DNA of 55,079 nucleotides from positions 1-55,079 of the forward strand of contig CAKZPS010000037.1 in NCBI GenBank assembly GCA_937139415.1. Reading direction: 5' to 3'. The translations under genes were made by a program, and so were the position numbers. Below, in pieces: positions 16,354-25,658 of this stretch. How positions within the stretch are numbered: position 1 is the first letter of the stretch; each line of letters opens with the position of its first letter. This stretch comes from an uncultured bacterium. Lineage in GTDB: Bacteria > Atribacterota > Atribacteria > Atribacterales > Caldatribacteriaceae. The notes under the pieces were generated by a model. It was not told where the DNA came from and searched no databases. It saw only the letters and a list, made by a program, of their open reading frames with translations.

Positions 16354-16916
16354 GGTTTTACTCCTATGATTTGATTCCAAGCTCGAATACTTGCTGGGTA
16401 GATCAGTCTCCGTGTGGAAAGGAGATACCCCATCTTCACCTGGAGAGCCAACTCGTATCCTTTCTCTAAATCATCCCAAGCGAGCCTACGAATGTGTATC
16501 GCCTGGGAAAAGCCCCTCCCTTCCTCGGCAATATCAGCTACGAAAACTATCTTATCAAAAAGAGACATGCTCTCACAGGAGGTCGCATGCCAACATACAG
16601 CGTGCAGAACGCGATAGTCACAAACACCCAAGTCTCTTCGAAGAAGGAGATGAGCAGCCAAAGCGTGCCAAATGGCAGGGATGGCATAGGCTTCTCTCTC
16701 TACAAAGGAAGGCAAAAACGCTCTCAAGGCTTCTTGCGGGAAATCACGGGCGTAGTCATGCAGTAACCCGGCGAGATAGGCCTTCTCTTCATCCTCATGG
16801 TAACGAGCACTCAGGCGACGAGCTTCCTCAGCCACCCGTAAGGAGTGTTCAAAACGAATCATGGTAAGCTTCGTCTTCAATTTTTCTACATACCATTCAT
16901 GTCCGATACAATCCAT
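16350..16916 (-). CDS. yqeK: YqeK-family HD-domain hydrolase (probable Ap4A hydrolase)
   Basis: 188 residues. HD-superfamily metal site with RFEHSLRVAEEARRL, GLLHDYARDF, IWHALAAHLLL and a HATSC-x-MSLFDKIVFVADIAEEGR segment, which is the YqeK pattern. Characterised YqeK proteins split diadenosine tetraphosphate symmetrically with Fe or Mn. The start overlaps the last 20 bases of nadD. The pairing with nadD and rsfS is conserved across many phyla. No strong ribosome binding site is visible. Confidence 0.88.
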   Translation of the reverse strand: MDCIGHEWYVEKLKTKLTMIRFEHSLRVAEEARRLSARYHEDEEKAYLAGLLHDYARDFPQEALRAFLPSFVEREAYAIPAIWHALAAHLLLRRDLGVCDYRVLHAVCWHATSCESMSLFDKIVFVADIAEEGRGFSQAIHIRRLAWDDLEKGYELALQVKMGYLLSTRRLIYPASIRAWNQIIGVKP

Positions 16917-17484
16917 TTTTATAAATATAATTCTCCACCGCCTCCGGCAAAAGGTATTTAATCGATTCTCCCTGCCTTACCCGACGACGTATCTCTGAGG
17001 AAGAAATAGCCAAAGCAGAAACCTCAATGACCCTAACGCGTTCACGAAAGACCTCGGGGAGAGAAAGGGTGTAACCAGGTCGCGATGCAGCAACAAATGT
17101 ACAGAGCCGGAGAAGTTCTTCAGGGTTATTCCAACCGGAAATTTGCGCGAAAGCATCAGCGCCGGTAATGAAAAAGATTTCGGTATCGTCACCCCACAAA
17201 GAGCGGAAATAACGCACCGTGTCCACAGAATACGAAGGACCGGGGCGTTCAATCTCTACCCGAGAAACACGGAAATAGGGATTGGTAATGGTAGCCAAAA
17301 CTACCATGAGATAACGATGTTCTGGATCGGTCAAGGTTTGACCAATTTTGTGGGGAGGACGAGCAGAGGGAACAAATATCACTTCATCTAAATCAAAAAA
17401 ATCTCGCACTTCTTCCGCAGTCACCAAATGGCCGTAATGAATGGGATCGAACGTGCCTCCCATAATGCCCTTTTTTCTTGACAA
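16897..17484 (-). CDS. nadD: Nicotinate-nucleotide adenylyltransferase
   Basis: 195 residues. It transfers AMP from ATP to nicotinate mononucleotide, making deamido-NAD. The N-terminal nucleotide-binding motif GIMGGTFDPIHYGHL includes the HxxH-like signature; later come FVPSARPPHK and the C-terminal ISSSEIRRRV motif. The end VENYIYKNGLY is typical. TTG start with GGGAGG about 7 bases upstream. It lies 11 bases after proA. Confidence 0.95.
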   Translation of the reverse strand: MSRKKGIMGGTFDPIHYGHLVTAEEVRDFFDLDEVIFVPSARPPHKIGQTLTDPEHRYLMVVLATITNPYFRVSRVEIERPGPSYSVDTVRYFRSLWGDDTEIFFITGADAFAQISGWNNPEELLRLCTFVAASRPGYTLSLPEVFRERVRVIEVSALAISSSEIRRRVRQGESIKYLLPEAVENYIYKNGLYRT

Positions 17485-17495
17485 GTTTATCCTCC

Positions 17496-18746
17496 CTATT
17501 CTCGAATCTGACCGTTGCCGTACACCACGAACTTATAAGTGGTCAATTCTCGCAACCCCATCGGACCTCGGGCATGCAACTTCTGGGTACTAATGCCGAT
17601 TTCCGCCCCCATTCCAAATTCACCCCCGTCGGTAAACCGAGTCGAGGCATTGACATACACCGCCGCTGCATCCACTTCCTCCACAAACTTTCGAGCATGG
17701 GTATAATCCTCGGTAACAATTGACTCGGAATGCTTGGAGCCATAGGTATTAATATGAGTAATTGCTTCTTCTAAACTATTCACTACTCTCACCGCAATAA
17801 TTAAATCGAGGTATTCTGCATACCAATCTTCTTCAGTAGCCTCACGTAAACCGGGGACAATAGCGAGGGTTTGCGAACATCCTCTTACCTCTACTCCCTT
17901 ATCCTGGAGAGCTCGCACCATAGAGGGTAGAAACCGTGATGCTATCTCTCGGTGAACAAGAAGCGTCTCACAAGCATTACACACACTGGGGCGCTGAGTT
18001 TTAGCATTAATCACAATTCGTTGCGCTTTCTCCAAATCCGCTCGGTCATCCACGTAGACATGACAATTGCCAACTCCTGTCTCAATAACTGGCACCCGAG
18101 CATTTTCTACCACCGCTTGAATGAGCTCAAATCCCCCCCGAGGAATGGCCACATCGACAAATTCTCTTAAAGAAAGCAAATAAGTAACCTCTTCATGAGT
18201 CCCATAATCCAAAAGACTGATAGCCTCCTCGGGCAATTCACACTCCCGCAGAACCTGGTGTGCTTCTTGCACCAGAAAGCGGTTAGAGTGCAAAGCCGAA
18301 CTACTTCCTCGTAAGATCAGAGCGTTTCCCGATTTAATGCCCAACCCAATACTATCAATAGTCACATTGGGCCGAGCCTCATAGATAACGGCAATAATTC
18401 CAAAAGGAACTCTTACCTTAGTAATTAAAAGACCGTTGGGCCTTCTCGTTCCCTCCACCACTTCGCCTACCGGATCGGGTAATTCTGCCACTTGCCGTAA
18501 TCCTTCGGCCATACCCTTAATGCGTTTCGGGTTCAATTCCAAGCGATCGAGGAGCGAAGCCTTCATTCCCGAAGCCTTCGCCCCCTCTAAGTCCCGGCGG
18601 TTTGCTTCGATAATCGCCGTCTCTCTTTCCTCCAATCGGTCAGCCAAACGACGCAAAAAAACATTCTTTTTTTCGGTGGACAAATTCGCGAGACGAAAAG
18701 AGGCTCTCTTCGTTTTGCTCGCCATTTCACGAATCTCTTCTCTCAT
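17496..18746 (-). CDS. proA: Gamma-glutamyl phosphate reductase
   Basis: 416 residues from the ATG at 18746. It reduces glutamyl 5-phosphate to glutamate semialdehyde with NADPH, the second step of proline synthesis. Motifs are PFGIIAVIYEARPNVTID, LILRGSSSALHSNRF, VIETGVGNCHVYVD and the catalytic-cysteine block INAKTQRPSVCNACETLLVH. The start is set by GGAGGGGGGAAGT just before the ATG; an in-frame TTG five codons upstream is less likely. It overlaps proB by 20 bases. Confidence 0.95.
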   Translation of the reverse strand: MREEIREMASKTKRASFRLANLSTEKKNVFLRRLADRLEERETAIIEANRRDLEGAKASGMKASLLDRLELNPKRIKGMAEGLRQVAELPDPVGEVVEGTRRPNGLLITKVRVPFGIIAVIYEARPNVTIDSIGLGIKSGNALILRGSSSALHSNRFLVQEAHQVLRECELPEEAISLLDYGTHEEVTYLLSLREFVDVAIPRGGFELIQAVVENARVPVIETGVGNCHVYVDDRADLEKAQRIVINAKTQRPSVCNACETLLVHREIASRFLPSMVRALQDKGVEVRGCSQTLAIVPGLREATEEDWYAEYLDLIIAVRVVNSLEEAITHINTYGSKHSESIVTEDYTHARKFVEEVDAAAVYVNASTRFTDGGEFGMGAEIGISTQKLHARGPMGLRELTTYKFVVYGNGQIRE

Positions 18747-19878
18747 ACTTCCCCCCTCCAAGAAGAACTAAGTTATCAATATGAATTACTTCTTCTTCGT
18801 AATCCTTCTCTCCCAAAACCATCTCAACATTTTTGGTGTGTAAGCCGATAATTCTCTGTAATTCTTCCGAAGAATAATTGACAATCCCTTTGGCCACAAG
18901 CTCCTGTCCCTCACTCATTACTTCTACGCAATCTCCCACTTCAAAGCCACCATAAACGGCCTTAATACCTGCCGGCAGAAGGCTTTTACGCTTATAGAGC
19001 GCCTTCTTCGCGCCGTCATCAATCACCAATTTCCCCTTAGGAATCATTCCAAAGGCGATCCAACGTTTCTTGCTTCTCAAGGTGTGCTCTTCAGGATAAA
19101 AGAAGGTGCCTATTTCTTCACCAGCACAGATCCTGCGCAGTACAGAAAAATCTTTACCAGAAGCAATAATCACACCCATACCAGATAGGGTAGCTATCTT
19201 CGCGGCCATAATTTTACTGCGCATTCCTCCAGTGGAAACGAGTGAACCCTTGTCTCCTGCCATTGCTTCAATCTCCCGATCGATACTCTTTACTTCCTTA
19301 ATCAGGGAAGGAGTCGCAACAACCCGTGGGTCAGCAGTATACAAACCCTCTACATCAGAGAGAATAATGAGAATCTTTGCACCGACTAAAGAGCCAACTA
19401 ATGCCGAAAGACGATCGTTATCGCCGAATTTAATTTCTGCCACCGCTACCGTGTCATTCTCATTGACAATCGGCAAAACCCCCAAATCGAGAAGCGTCTC
19501 CAGAGTATTACGAGCATTGAGGTATTTGAGACGGTTGTGCACGTCCTCCGGGGCAAGGAGAATCTGGGCTACTTTCATGTCAAAACGTGAGAAAGCCCGC
19601 CAATAATATTGCATTAAGAGTCCCTGTCCTATCGCAGCCATAGCCTGCTTAAACGGGATGGTGTTCACCGCCTGGGAAATACCCATAGCACTCATTCCAC
19701 ACGCCATTGCACCAGAAGATACCAAGATTACCCTTTTCCCCTTTTGGTGTAAGAAAACAATGTTCTCCGCTAAACTTTCCAAACGCTCAATGCTCACCCG
19801 AAAGTCCTGTACCAAGAGCGAAGAGCCCACTTTAACGACAACAGTATGGCTTCTTTCAATCAAATCTTTTCTCTGCAT
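18727..19878 (-). CDS. proB: Glutamate 5-kinase with PUA domain
   Basis: 383 residues. The N-terminal amino-acid kinase domain has [25 protein letters not shown], the [12 protein letters not shown]-like block ([17 protein letters not shown]), [21 protein letters not shown] and [17 protein letters not shown]-terminal PUA domain (from about residue 285) completes the E. coli-type layout. It phosphorylates glutamate, the first and feedback-controlled step of proline synthesis. The start overlaps the end of obgE. Confidence 0.95.
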   Translation of the reverse strand: MQRKDLIERSHTVVVKVGSSLLVQDFRVSIERLESLAENIVFLHQKGKRVILVSSGAMACGMSAMGISQAVNTIPFKQAMAAIGQGLLMQYYWRAFSRFDMKVAQILLAPEDVHNRLKYLNARNTLETLLDLGVLPIVNENDTVAVAEIKFGDNDRLSALVGSLVGAKILIILSDVEGLYTADPRVVATPSLIKEVKSIDREIEAMAGDKGSLVSTGGMRSKIMAAKIATLSGMGVIIASGKDFSVLRRICAGEEIGTFFYPEEHTLRSKKRWIAFGMIPKGKLVIDDGAKKALYKRKSLLPAGIKAVYGGFEVGDCVEVMSEGQELVAKGIVNYSSEELQRIIGLHTKNVEMVLGEKDYEEEVIHIDNLVLLGGGKYERRDS

Positions 19879-21151
19879 GATCCCTTTTCAAGCGCAGTTC
19901 TTTCCCATTCCAAATGAAAACGAAGCCCCCTATTTCCACAATACTTCCCGGTCTCATAGTTCGTAAATACCGTACAAAACCAGACTCGTAGAGTTTCTGG
20001 TTGAACACGTTCTCTTTCAAAAAATCTCGCGACCTGAATTCATCCAAAAGGCGCTCTAAGTATTTTGACTGAAAACGGTAAACGAGTTGACGCTCTCCTC
20101 TTAAAGAGGAAAGACCACTTTTCTCTTCTTCGTGAACAAGAAAGACCGCTTCTCTCTCGATCGCGTCAAGTTTTTGAACTACCACATCGAGAAACTCAGT
20201 AACTCCCTCGCCGGTAAGAGCTGAAAGGGCTACTCCTTCCAAACGATTTTCCGTGAGAAAATTCTGCAATTCCTGCCAACGAGCTCGTGCACCTTCAAGA
20301 TCGAGTTTCGTACCCACCACGAGAAAAGGTTTTTGAGTCAATACGGTACTATACTGATCAAATTCGCGGCGCAAAACCGAAAGAGCTTCCTGGGGAGACC
20401 ATGGAGAAAGAGGAGAGAGATCCACAAGACAAAGCAAGAGCTTGACTCGCTCCACGTGACGGAGAAAATGAAGCCCGAGTCCTACCCCTTGACTCGCCCC
20501 CTCGATAATTCCAGGGATATCGACCACGACCAATCTCTTTTCCCCATGGATTACCACACCCAACACTGGAGAAAGGGTTGAAAAAGGGTAATCGGCAATA
20601 CGAGGCTTGGCATCGCTGACCGAGGCAAGGAGGGTTGATTTCCCGGCATTGGGCAAACCAGCCAAACCAACGTCGGCAATCAACTTAAGTTCCAAAAGAA
20701 GCTCACGACTTTCTCCTTCTTCTCCCTTCTCCGCCATGCGAGGAGCCCGATTGAGGGAAGAAGCAAAGGATGCGTTCCCTCGTCCTCCTCTACCGCCACG
20801 AGCTACCAAGACCTCCATCTCTTGACAAACCAAATCAGCTAACAATTCCCCTGTTTGGGAGTCAAAAACTTGTGTTCCCACCGGTACTTCAATAACAATA
20901 TCCTCACCGTTTGATCCGGTCTGATTCTTTCCTCTCCCGTTCTCCCCACCGGGTGCTTCGTACGTTGCGCGCAGAGTGACATCGTATAAAGTCTTTTTGG
21001 TAGAGGAAGCACGGATGAAAACGCTCCCTCCGTCCCCTCCCTTTCCTCCATCTGGTCCTCCATGAGGGACAAACTTCTCCCGACGAAAATGAACCGCCCC
21101 GTCTCCCCCTTTCCCCCCTTTCACTCGAATCACGGCCCGATCAACGAACAT
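19856..21151 (-). CDS. obgE: GTPase Obg (CgtA)
   Basis: 431 residues from the ATG at 21151, four bases after the rpmA stop. Domains in order: glycine-rich Obg fold ([32 protein letters not shown]), G domain (G1 [12 protein letters not shown]3 [17 protein letters not shown]4 GTKLDL, G5 SALTG), and a C-terminal OCT domain from about 350. Obg assists 50S assembly and the stringent response. No ribosome binding site is visible before the start, so coupling to rpmA is likely. The rplU-rpmA-obgE order is classical. Confidence 0.95.
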   Translation of the reverse strand: MFVDRAVIRVKGGKGGDGAVHFRREKFVPHGGPDGGKGGDGGSVFIRASSTKKTLYDVTLRATYEAPGGENGRGKNQTGSNGEDIVIEVPVGTQVFDSQTGELLADLVCQEMEVLVARGGRGGRGNASFASSLNRAPRMAEKGEEGESRELLLELKLIADVGLAGLPNAGKSTLLASVSDAKPRIADYPFSTLSPVLGVVIHGEKRLVVVDIPGIIEGASQGVGLGLHFLRHVERVKLLLCLVDLSPLSPWSPQEALSVLRREFDQYSTVLTQKPFLVVGTKLDLEGARARWQELQNFLTENRLEGVALSALTGEGVTEFLDVVVQKLDAIEREAVFLVHEEEKSGLSSLRGERQLVYRFQSKYLERLLDEFRSRDFLKENVFNQKLYESGFVRYLRTMRPGSIVEIGGFVFIWNGKELRLKRDHAEKRFD

Positions 21152-21155
21152 AGAA

Positions 21156-21422
21156 CTATGAAGCTTGAGGAATTTCGGAATACACGGAAACCCGCTTGCG
21201 ATCTTTTTTGGTTTCAAAAACCACGTATCCGTCTTTTAAGGCGAAAAGAGTATAATCTCTCCCCGTACCCACATTGCTTCCAGGTCGAAAACGAGTGCCC
21301 CGCTGTCGTATTAAAATACTCCCTCCTTTAACGAATTGCCCACTGAAAACTTTCACTCCCAAATATTTGGGGTTACTGTCCCGACCATTACGGGCGCTTC
21401 CGCCGCTCTTTTTGTGCGCCAT
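21156..21422 (-). CDS. rpmA: 50S ribosomal protein L27
   Basis: 88 residues starting [20 protein letters not shown], the mature-type N-terminus without the cleavable extension seen in Firmicutes. The core has [22 protein letters not shown] and the [15 protein letters not shown] block. The L27 tail reaches the peptidyl transferase centre. The start has GAGGTGG 6 bases upstream; an earlier in-frame codon overlaps that site. Confidence 0.96.
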   Translation of the reverse strand: MAHKKSGGSARNGRDSNPKYLGVKVFSGQFVKGGSILIRQRGTRFRPGSNVGTGRDYTLFALKDGYVVFETKKDRKRVSVYSEIPQAS

Positions 21423-21432
21423 GGAAACCACC

Positions 21433-21750
21433 TCACTTCGCTACTTCAATTTGGTCAATTCGCACGATAGATACTCCTTTACGATGTCCTTGTTTTTTCC
21501 GGTAGTTGACTTTCGGTTTATACTTGAATACCACTACTTTCTTCCCTTTCCGCAATTGCATCACGGTGCCACGTACCCGAAGACCCTCTACATAGGGCTT
21601 TCCCACCAAAATTTTCTCTCCATCCTGAGCAAGGAGAACTCGGTCAAAAGTAACTTGTTCTCCTTCCGGAGCTATCCAAGAATCCAAGGCAAGGAAAATC
21701 CCCGTCTCGACCGGATATTGCTTTCCACTGGCTTCGATGATTGCAAACAC
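21433..21750 (-). CDS. rplU: 50S ribosomal protein L21
   Basis: 105 residues from the GTG at 21750. It starts [17 protein letters not shown], and the C-terminal block [21 protein letters not shown] is typical. It binds 23S rRNA beside L20. AGGAGGTGA lies 5 bases before the GTG; the GTG inside that motif, three codons upstream, is rejected. It is the first gene of a long operon that may run to rsfS. No cysteine protease gene (ysxB/prp) lies between rplU and rpmA, in keeping with the unextended L27. Confidence 0.96.
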   Translation of the reverse strand: MFAIIEASGKQYPVETGIFLALDSWIAPEGEQVTFDRVLLAQDGEKILVGKPYVEGLRVRGTVMQLRKGKKVVVFKYKPKVNYRKKQGHRKGVSIVRIDQIEVAK

Positions 21751-21780
21751 TCCATTCACCTCCTGAGAACAACGTTAAAA

Positions 21781-21809
21781 AATTTAACATAGAACTTTTG
21801 CTTCGTCAA
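21781..21809 (-). promoter_or_regulatory. Promoter of the rplU-rpmA-obgE operon
   Basis: On the minus strand, TTGACG (21809-21804) and TAAATT (21786-21781) are spaced by 17 bases. The start of rplU is about 30 bases on. A palindrome, GTTAAAAAATTTAAC, overlaps the -10 box and the region just downstream (about 21773-21787) and could be an operator or merely A/T symmetry. Confidence 0.6.
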
Positions 21810-21816
21810 ATCCTCT

Positions 21817-23298
21817 TCACATCACTTTCTCGATTTTTTCCCGGATCTCTTCACCCCCGACTCCAGCGATTGTATACTTCCTGGGAGAAAGGGTTCCATC
21901 TATTTTCCATACTACCTTTTTGCCGTACAGTTTCCCGATGTTCCCTAAAACCCTCTCCCCCTCTTTTTCCAAATATTCTCCCAGTTCCTTACCCACCGTA
22001 AAGCCCACTACCGGCGAAGAGGTATGAGCACAAATCTCTTCTATCCTCCGCAAGAGCGTCACCGCAACAGTCTCTAAAGAAATAACTCGTCCTTCCCCAT
22101 TACAACAAGGACAGGATTCGCGCAAGAACGAATCAAGGCCCTTTCTCACCCTCTTGCGGGTCATCTCCACCAACCCCAGTTCACTCATATCGATAACCGT
22201 ACAGCGAGTTCGATCGCGAGCGAGAGACTCCTTTAAAGCTTTGACAACGTGTTTTCGATGTTCCTTTTTCCCCATATCGATGAAATCAATGAGAATAATG
22301 CCGCCGATATCTCGGAGCCTCACCTGGCGTGCAATCTCTTCGGCAGCTTCCAGATTGGTTTTAAAAATAGTCTCTTGCAAATCCTTTTTCCCTACAAATT
22401 TTCCGGTATTGACATCAATAACCGTCATTGCCTCGGTGCGATCGAAAACCAAATACCCTCCGCTCCTCAACCAAACCTTCCGGCTCAACACCTGTTCGAT
22501 TTCTCTCTCTAAACCAAAGTGCACGAAAATATTTTCTCTGCTTTCGAAATACTTCACTCGATCGACCAGATGAGGAATAATTGATCCCACAAAATCTCGC
22601 AGCTTCTCGTATCCGAAGAAAGAATTAATCCAAACACTCTCAATTTCTTCGTTCATTAAGTCTCTTACCAAGGCATAGACGAGGCTGGCCTCTTCATAGA
22701 GAAGCGCAGGAGAAGCGATAATTTCACACTTACGTAAAATGCGGCTCCACAACCGATGCAATGTTTCAATATCGTCCTTCATTTCTTCTGCACTTCGTCC
22801 CTCAGCAGCAGTACGAACAATAATCCCACTTCGTGGGGGACGAATACGCTCCACAATCCGTTTCAGACGTTCTCTTTCTTCCGTTGAAGCAATCCGATGA
22901 GATACGCCAACGGTATCCATGCCCGGCATGAAAACCACATAACGACCCGGTAAAGCAATTTTAGTGGTAACCCGCGCTCCTTTCGTTCCCATCGGTTCTT
23001 TGGCCACCTGAACGATGATTTCCTCTCCTGGTCGGAAGAGCTCCTCAACTTTCGTAACCTTACTCTTCTCATCTAAAAGGACATCACCGATGAAGAGAAA
23101 AGCATTCTTATCTAAACCAATATTGACAAAAGCCGATTGAATCCCAGGCAAAACATTTTCCACTGTTCCCTTGTACACGTTTCCTGCCAAACATGATTCG
23201 TTAAAACGTTCAAAGAAAAATTCTACCGCCTTTCCATCTTCTAAGAGAGCGGCACGGATTTCTATCTCTGACATATCAATAACGATTTCCTTTCTCAA
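21817..23298 (-). CDS. rng: Ribonuclease G (Rne/Rng family)
   Basis: 493 residues from the second TTG (23298), which stands 7 bases after GGAGGT. Domains: S1-like RNA-binding region (FNESCLAGNVYKGTVENVLPGIQSAFVN), RNase H-like region, DNase I-like catalytic core with DRTEAMTVIDVNTGKFVG and GGIILIDFIDM carrying the Mg-binding aspartates, and the zinc link CPCCNGEGRV near residue 400. It cuts 5'-monophosphate RNA in 16S rRNA maturation and mRNA decay. It lacks the long C-terminal scaffold of RNase E. It follows the DUF2344 gene by 15 bases. Confidence 0.93.
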   Translation of the reverse strand: MRKEIVIDMSEIEIRAALLEDGKAVEFFFERFNESCLAGNVYKGTVENVLPGIQSAFVNIGLDKNAFLFIGDVLLDEKSKVTKVEELFRPGEEIIVQVAKEPMGTKGARVTTKIALPGRYVVFMPGMDTVGVSHRIASTEERERLKRIVERIRPPRSGIIVRTAAEGRSAEEMKDDIETLHRLWSRILRKCEIIASPALLYEEASLVYALVRDLMNEEIESVWINSFFGYEKLRDFVGSIIPHLVDRVKYFESRENIFVHFGLEREIEQVLSRKVWLRSGGYLVFDRTEAMTVIDVNTGKFVGKKDLQETIFKTNLEAAEEIARQVRLRDIGGIILIDFIDMGKKEHRKHVVKALKESLARDRTRCTVIDMSELGLVEMTRKRVRKGLDSFLRESCPCCNGEGRVISLETVAVTLLRRIEEICAHTSSPVVGFTVGKELGEYLEKEGERVLGNIGKLYGKKVVWKIDGTLSPRKYTIAGVGGEEIREKIEKVM

Positions 23299-23313
23299 GC
23301 TCAAAACCTCCGT

Positions 23314-23898
23314 TTACCCTCCTAAATTCAGTATAACCTCTTCTTTCACAATACGAAAAGGCACACAGCAACCATGGGTTTCATGAAGGAAAGAAGCAAA
23401 TTTCAAGGGATTGAGGAGAACCTCTTTCCCCGTAAATCGGAAACAGACACACAAGATGTCCCCCTCCTCTTTTATGTACTCCACAGCGACTCCTTCGGGA
23501 AAAGGGGGATCTTCTTTCTCCCAAGGAGGATAAAAAAAAGAAAAAGAATAGAGTACACCAACGACCGATTGGGCTAATGAAGGAGCTTGGAGTGGAATAG
23601 GGACTACTTCCTCGAGACGAAGTTCGGAAGGAAGGCACGGACGTAACATCTGCGAGAGTGTATCGGGAGAAAATTCCTCTTGGAAGATCACGTCCACATA
23701 TTCAGCTCTGCTCTCTACCCCGAGAGGGGTTGCCGGAGCAAAAGAAAAAAGAGGGCGAGGATTAAACCCCTGAGAATACGCAACCGGGAGTCGAGCCCGT
23801 CGGACTATACGATCCCACATCCGGGTGAGATCGAGCTGCGACAAGAGATGAAAGGGATTCATTTTCCAGTGTTTCAATCGATAACGAAAGCGACCCAT
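23314..23898 (-). CDS. DUF2344 / TIGR03936-type protein
   Basis: 194 residues. It starts at an ATG that overlaps the TAA of the radical SAM gene (TAATG). The family block MNPFHLLSQLDLTRMWDRIVRRARLP, here noted as FHLLSQLDL and RMWDRIVRRA, is followed by AYSQGFNPRPLFSFAPATPLGVES, the strongest signature. In many bacteria this domain is fused to or next to the same radical SAM protein, as here. Function is unknown; the neighbours rng, rplU and rpmA suggest a link to RNA or ribosome maturation, which is inference only. Confidence 0.85.
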   Translation of the reverse strand: MGRFRYRLKHWKMNPFHLLSQLDLTRMWDRIVRRARLPVAYSQGFNPRPLFSFAPATPLGVESRAEYVDVIFQEEFSPDTLSQMLRPCLPSELRLEEVVPIPLQAPSLAQSVVGVLYSFSFFYPPWEKEDPPFPEGVAVEYIKEEGDILCVCFRFTGKEVLLNPLKFASFLHETHGCCVPFRIVKEEVILNLGG

Positions 23899-25658
23899 TA
23901 GGAACAAACCCCGCATTGCGAACATTCGAAGCCGTTCCAGCACGAAGGAGTAAACTCTCCTCGTCGTGCCTTCTCGTATTCTCGCCACAAAAGCTCTTTC
24001 CTTACCCCACAATCAATCCAATCCCAAGGGAAAGGCTCCTCGAAGGAACCAGGCTTATAAACGTATTCATCTAAGGAAAGACCTTCTTCCTGAAGGGCTT
24101 CCTCCCATCGTCGTCCATCAAAAAATTCGCTCCAGCCCTCCATGAAACCATCTCGACGATATACCCTTTCAATAACCTTGGCCAGTCTTGCGTCTCCACG
24201 GGCGAGTAGGGCTTCAATGGCACTCATCTCAAAACAAGACCAGTGAAAACGCACCGATTTTCCTAAGGTCCGTAATCGCGAGGTAAGGAGTTTCATCTTC
24301 TCGTTCAAGCATTCTCTTCGTTCCTGAGCAACCCACTGAAAAGGGGTATGAGGTTTGGGAATAAATGCGGCAATGCTCAAATGAATATCGACTTTCTTCC
24401 CGCGACACGCCTTTCCCACTCGAAGAATCTCGGCAACCAATCGAGCAATGTCTCCCACATCGGTATCCCGCTCCTCAGGCAGACCGATCATAAAATACAA
24501 TTTTAAGTCTTCCCAGCCCGAAGTAAAGGCTTTTTCCACAGTAGATAAAATTTCTTCGTCCTTCAAATGCTTATTAATCACCGCTCGTAATCTTTCATTT
24601 CCTGCTTCCGGGGCAAAGGTTAATCCACTCTTGCGAACCTTTTGCAATTCCTTAGCAATTTCCACTGAAAAGGCATCCATGCGCAGAGAGGGCAAAGAAA
24701 TATTGACTTTTCGTGGTCCGAAGAGGAGAGAAAGAGCTCGCAGGAGAGAATCAATGGAACTATAATCGGTACTACTCAAGGAAACGAGCGACACTTCCTC
24801 GTACCCTGTAGTATCCACCAAAGACTGTGCCAACTCGACGATTTTCTGCGGAGAACGCTCACGCCTGGGCCGATAAATGATACCTGCCTGACAGAAGCGA
24901 CACCCTCGCGTGCAACCACGAGAGATTTCAATCGGGATACGATCATGAATGATACTGACGTAAGGCACAACCATGGTAGAAGGGTAAAGAACGGCGTCGA
25001 GATTTTGAACCCAACGTTTCTTCACCGGTTTTCTGAAGGCAGGGACGTACACCCCCTCGAGATGAGAAAGGAGGCGGAGAATGTTCTCTTTCGGTTCACC
25101 CTTAACCTCTCGCAAAACGCGAACAATTTCGGGGAATCCCTCTTCTGCTTCGCCGATAAAGAAAAAGTCGAAAAACGGAGCCAGTGGTTCAGGGTTAAAG
25201 GCGCAAGGTCCACCCCCTACAATGAGAGGAAAGTTATCACCTCGTTCCTCACTATAGAAGGGAATACCTGCCAAATCGAGAAGATAGAGCACATTGGTAT
25301 AGTTCAATTCGTGCTGCAAGCTGATTCCCAAGAGGTCAAAAGAAACCACCGGTAACTTCCGCTCCAGAGAGTACAGGGGAATGCCACGCTGACGCATGAG
25401 CTTTCCCATGTCCGGCCAAGGTACGAATACTCTCTCGGCTTGCACCCCGGGGAGAGTGTTCAGGAGATGGTATAAAATTTTCAAACCCACGTGGGACATG
25501 CCTACTTCGTAAACATCGGGGAAAGCCAAGGCAATGGTAAAATCAACCAATCCCTCTTTGATGATAATGTTCGGCTCTCTCCCTACATACCTCCCCGGTT
25601 TATGCACCGAAAGAATGGCACTATTGTTGATAATCCCACCTAAATCGACATTTGGCAA
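23898..25658 (-). CDS. B12-binding-like radical SAM protein (TIGR03960 type)
   Basis: 586 residues from a TTG (25658) with GGGGAGG 7 bases upstream, overlapping the end of rodA by 38 bases. The N-terminal half resembles a B12-binding fold and has ALAFPDVYEVGMSHVGLKILYH and IVGGGPCAFNPEPLAPFFD. The radical SAM core has the CTRGCRFCQAG cluster motif (CxxxCxxC) near residue 270. LTFAPEAGNERLRAVINK and LYFMIGLPEE follow. The C-terminus is Cys-rich (CWNGFECSQCGVC), suggesting an additional metal site. Its reaction is not known to me. It forms an operon pair with the DUF2344 gene. Confidence 0.87.
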   Translation of the reverse strand: MPNVDLGGIINNSAILSVHKPGRYVGREPNIIIKEGLVDFTIALAFPDVYEVGMSHVGLKILYHLLNTLPGVQAERVFVPWPDMGKLMRQRGIPLYSLERKLPVVSFDLLGISLQHELNYTNVLYLLDLAGIPFYSEERGDNFPLIVGGGPCAFNPEPLAPFFDFFFIGEAEEGFPEIVRVLREVKGEPKENILRLLSHLEGVYVPAFRKPVKKRWVQNLDAVLYPSTMVVPYVSIIHDRIPIEISRGCTRGCRFCQAGIIYRPRRERSPQKIVELAQSLVDTTGYEEVSLVSLSSTDYSSIDSLLRALSLLFGPRKVNISLPSLRMDAFSVEIAKELQKVRKSGLTFAPEAGNERLRAVINKHLKDEEILSTVEKAFTSGWEDLKLYFMIGLPEERDTDVGDIARLVAEILRVGKACRGKKVDIHLSIAAFIPKPHTPFQWVAQERRECLNEKMKLLTSRLRTLGKSVRFHWSCFEMSAIEALLARGDARLAKVIERVYRRDGFMEGWSEFFDGRRWEEALQEEGLSLDEYVYKPGSFEEPFPWDWIDCGVRKELLWREYEKARRGEFTPSCWNGFECSQCGVCS

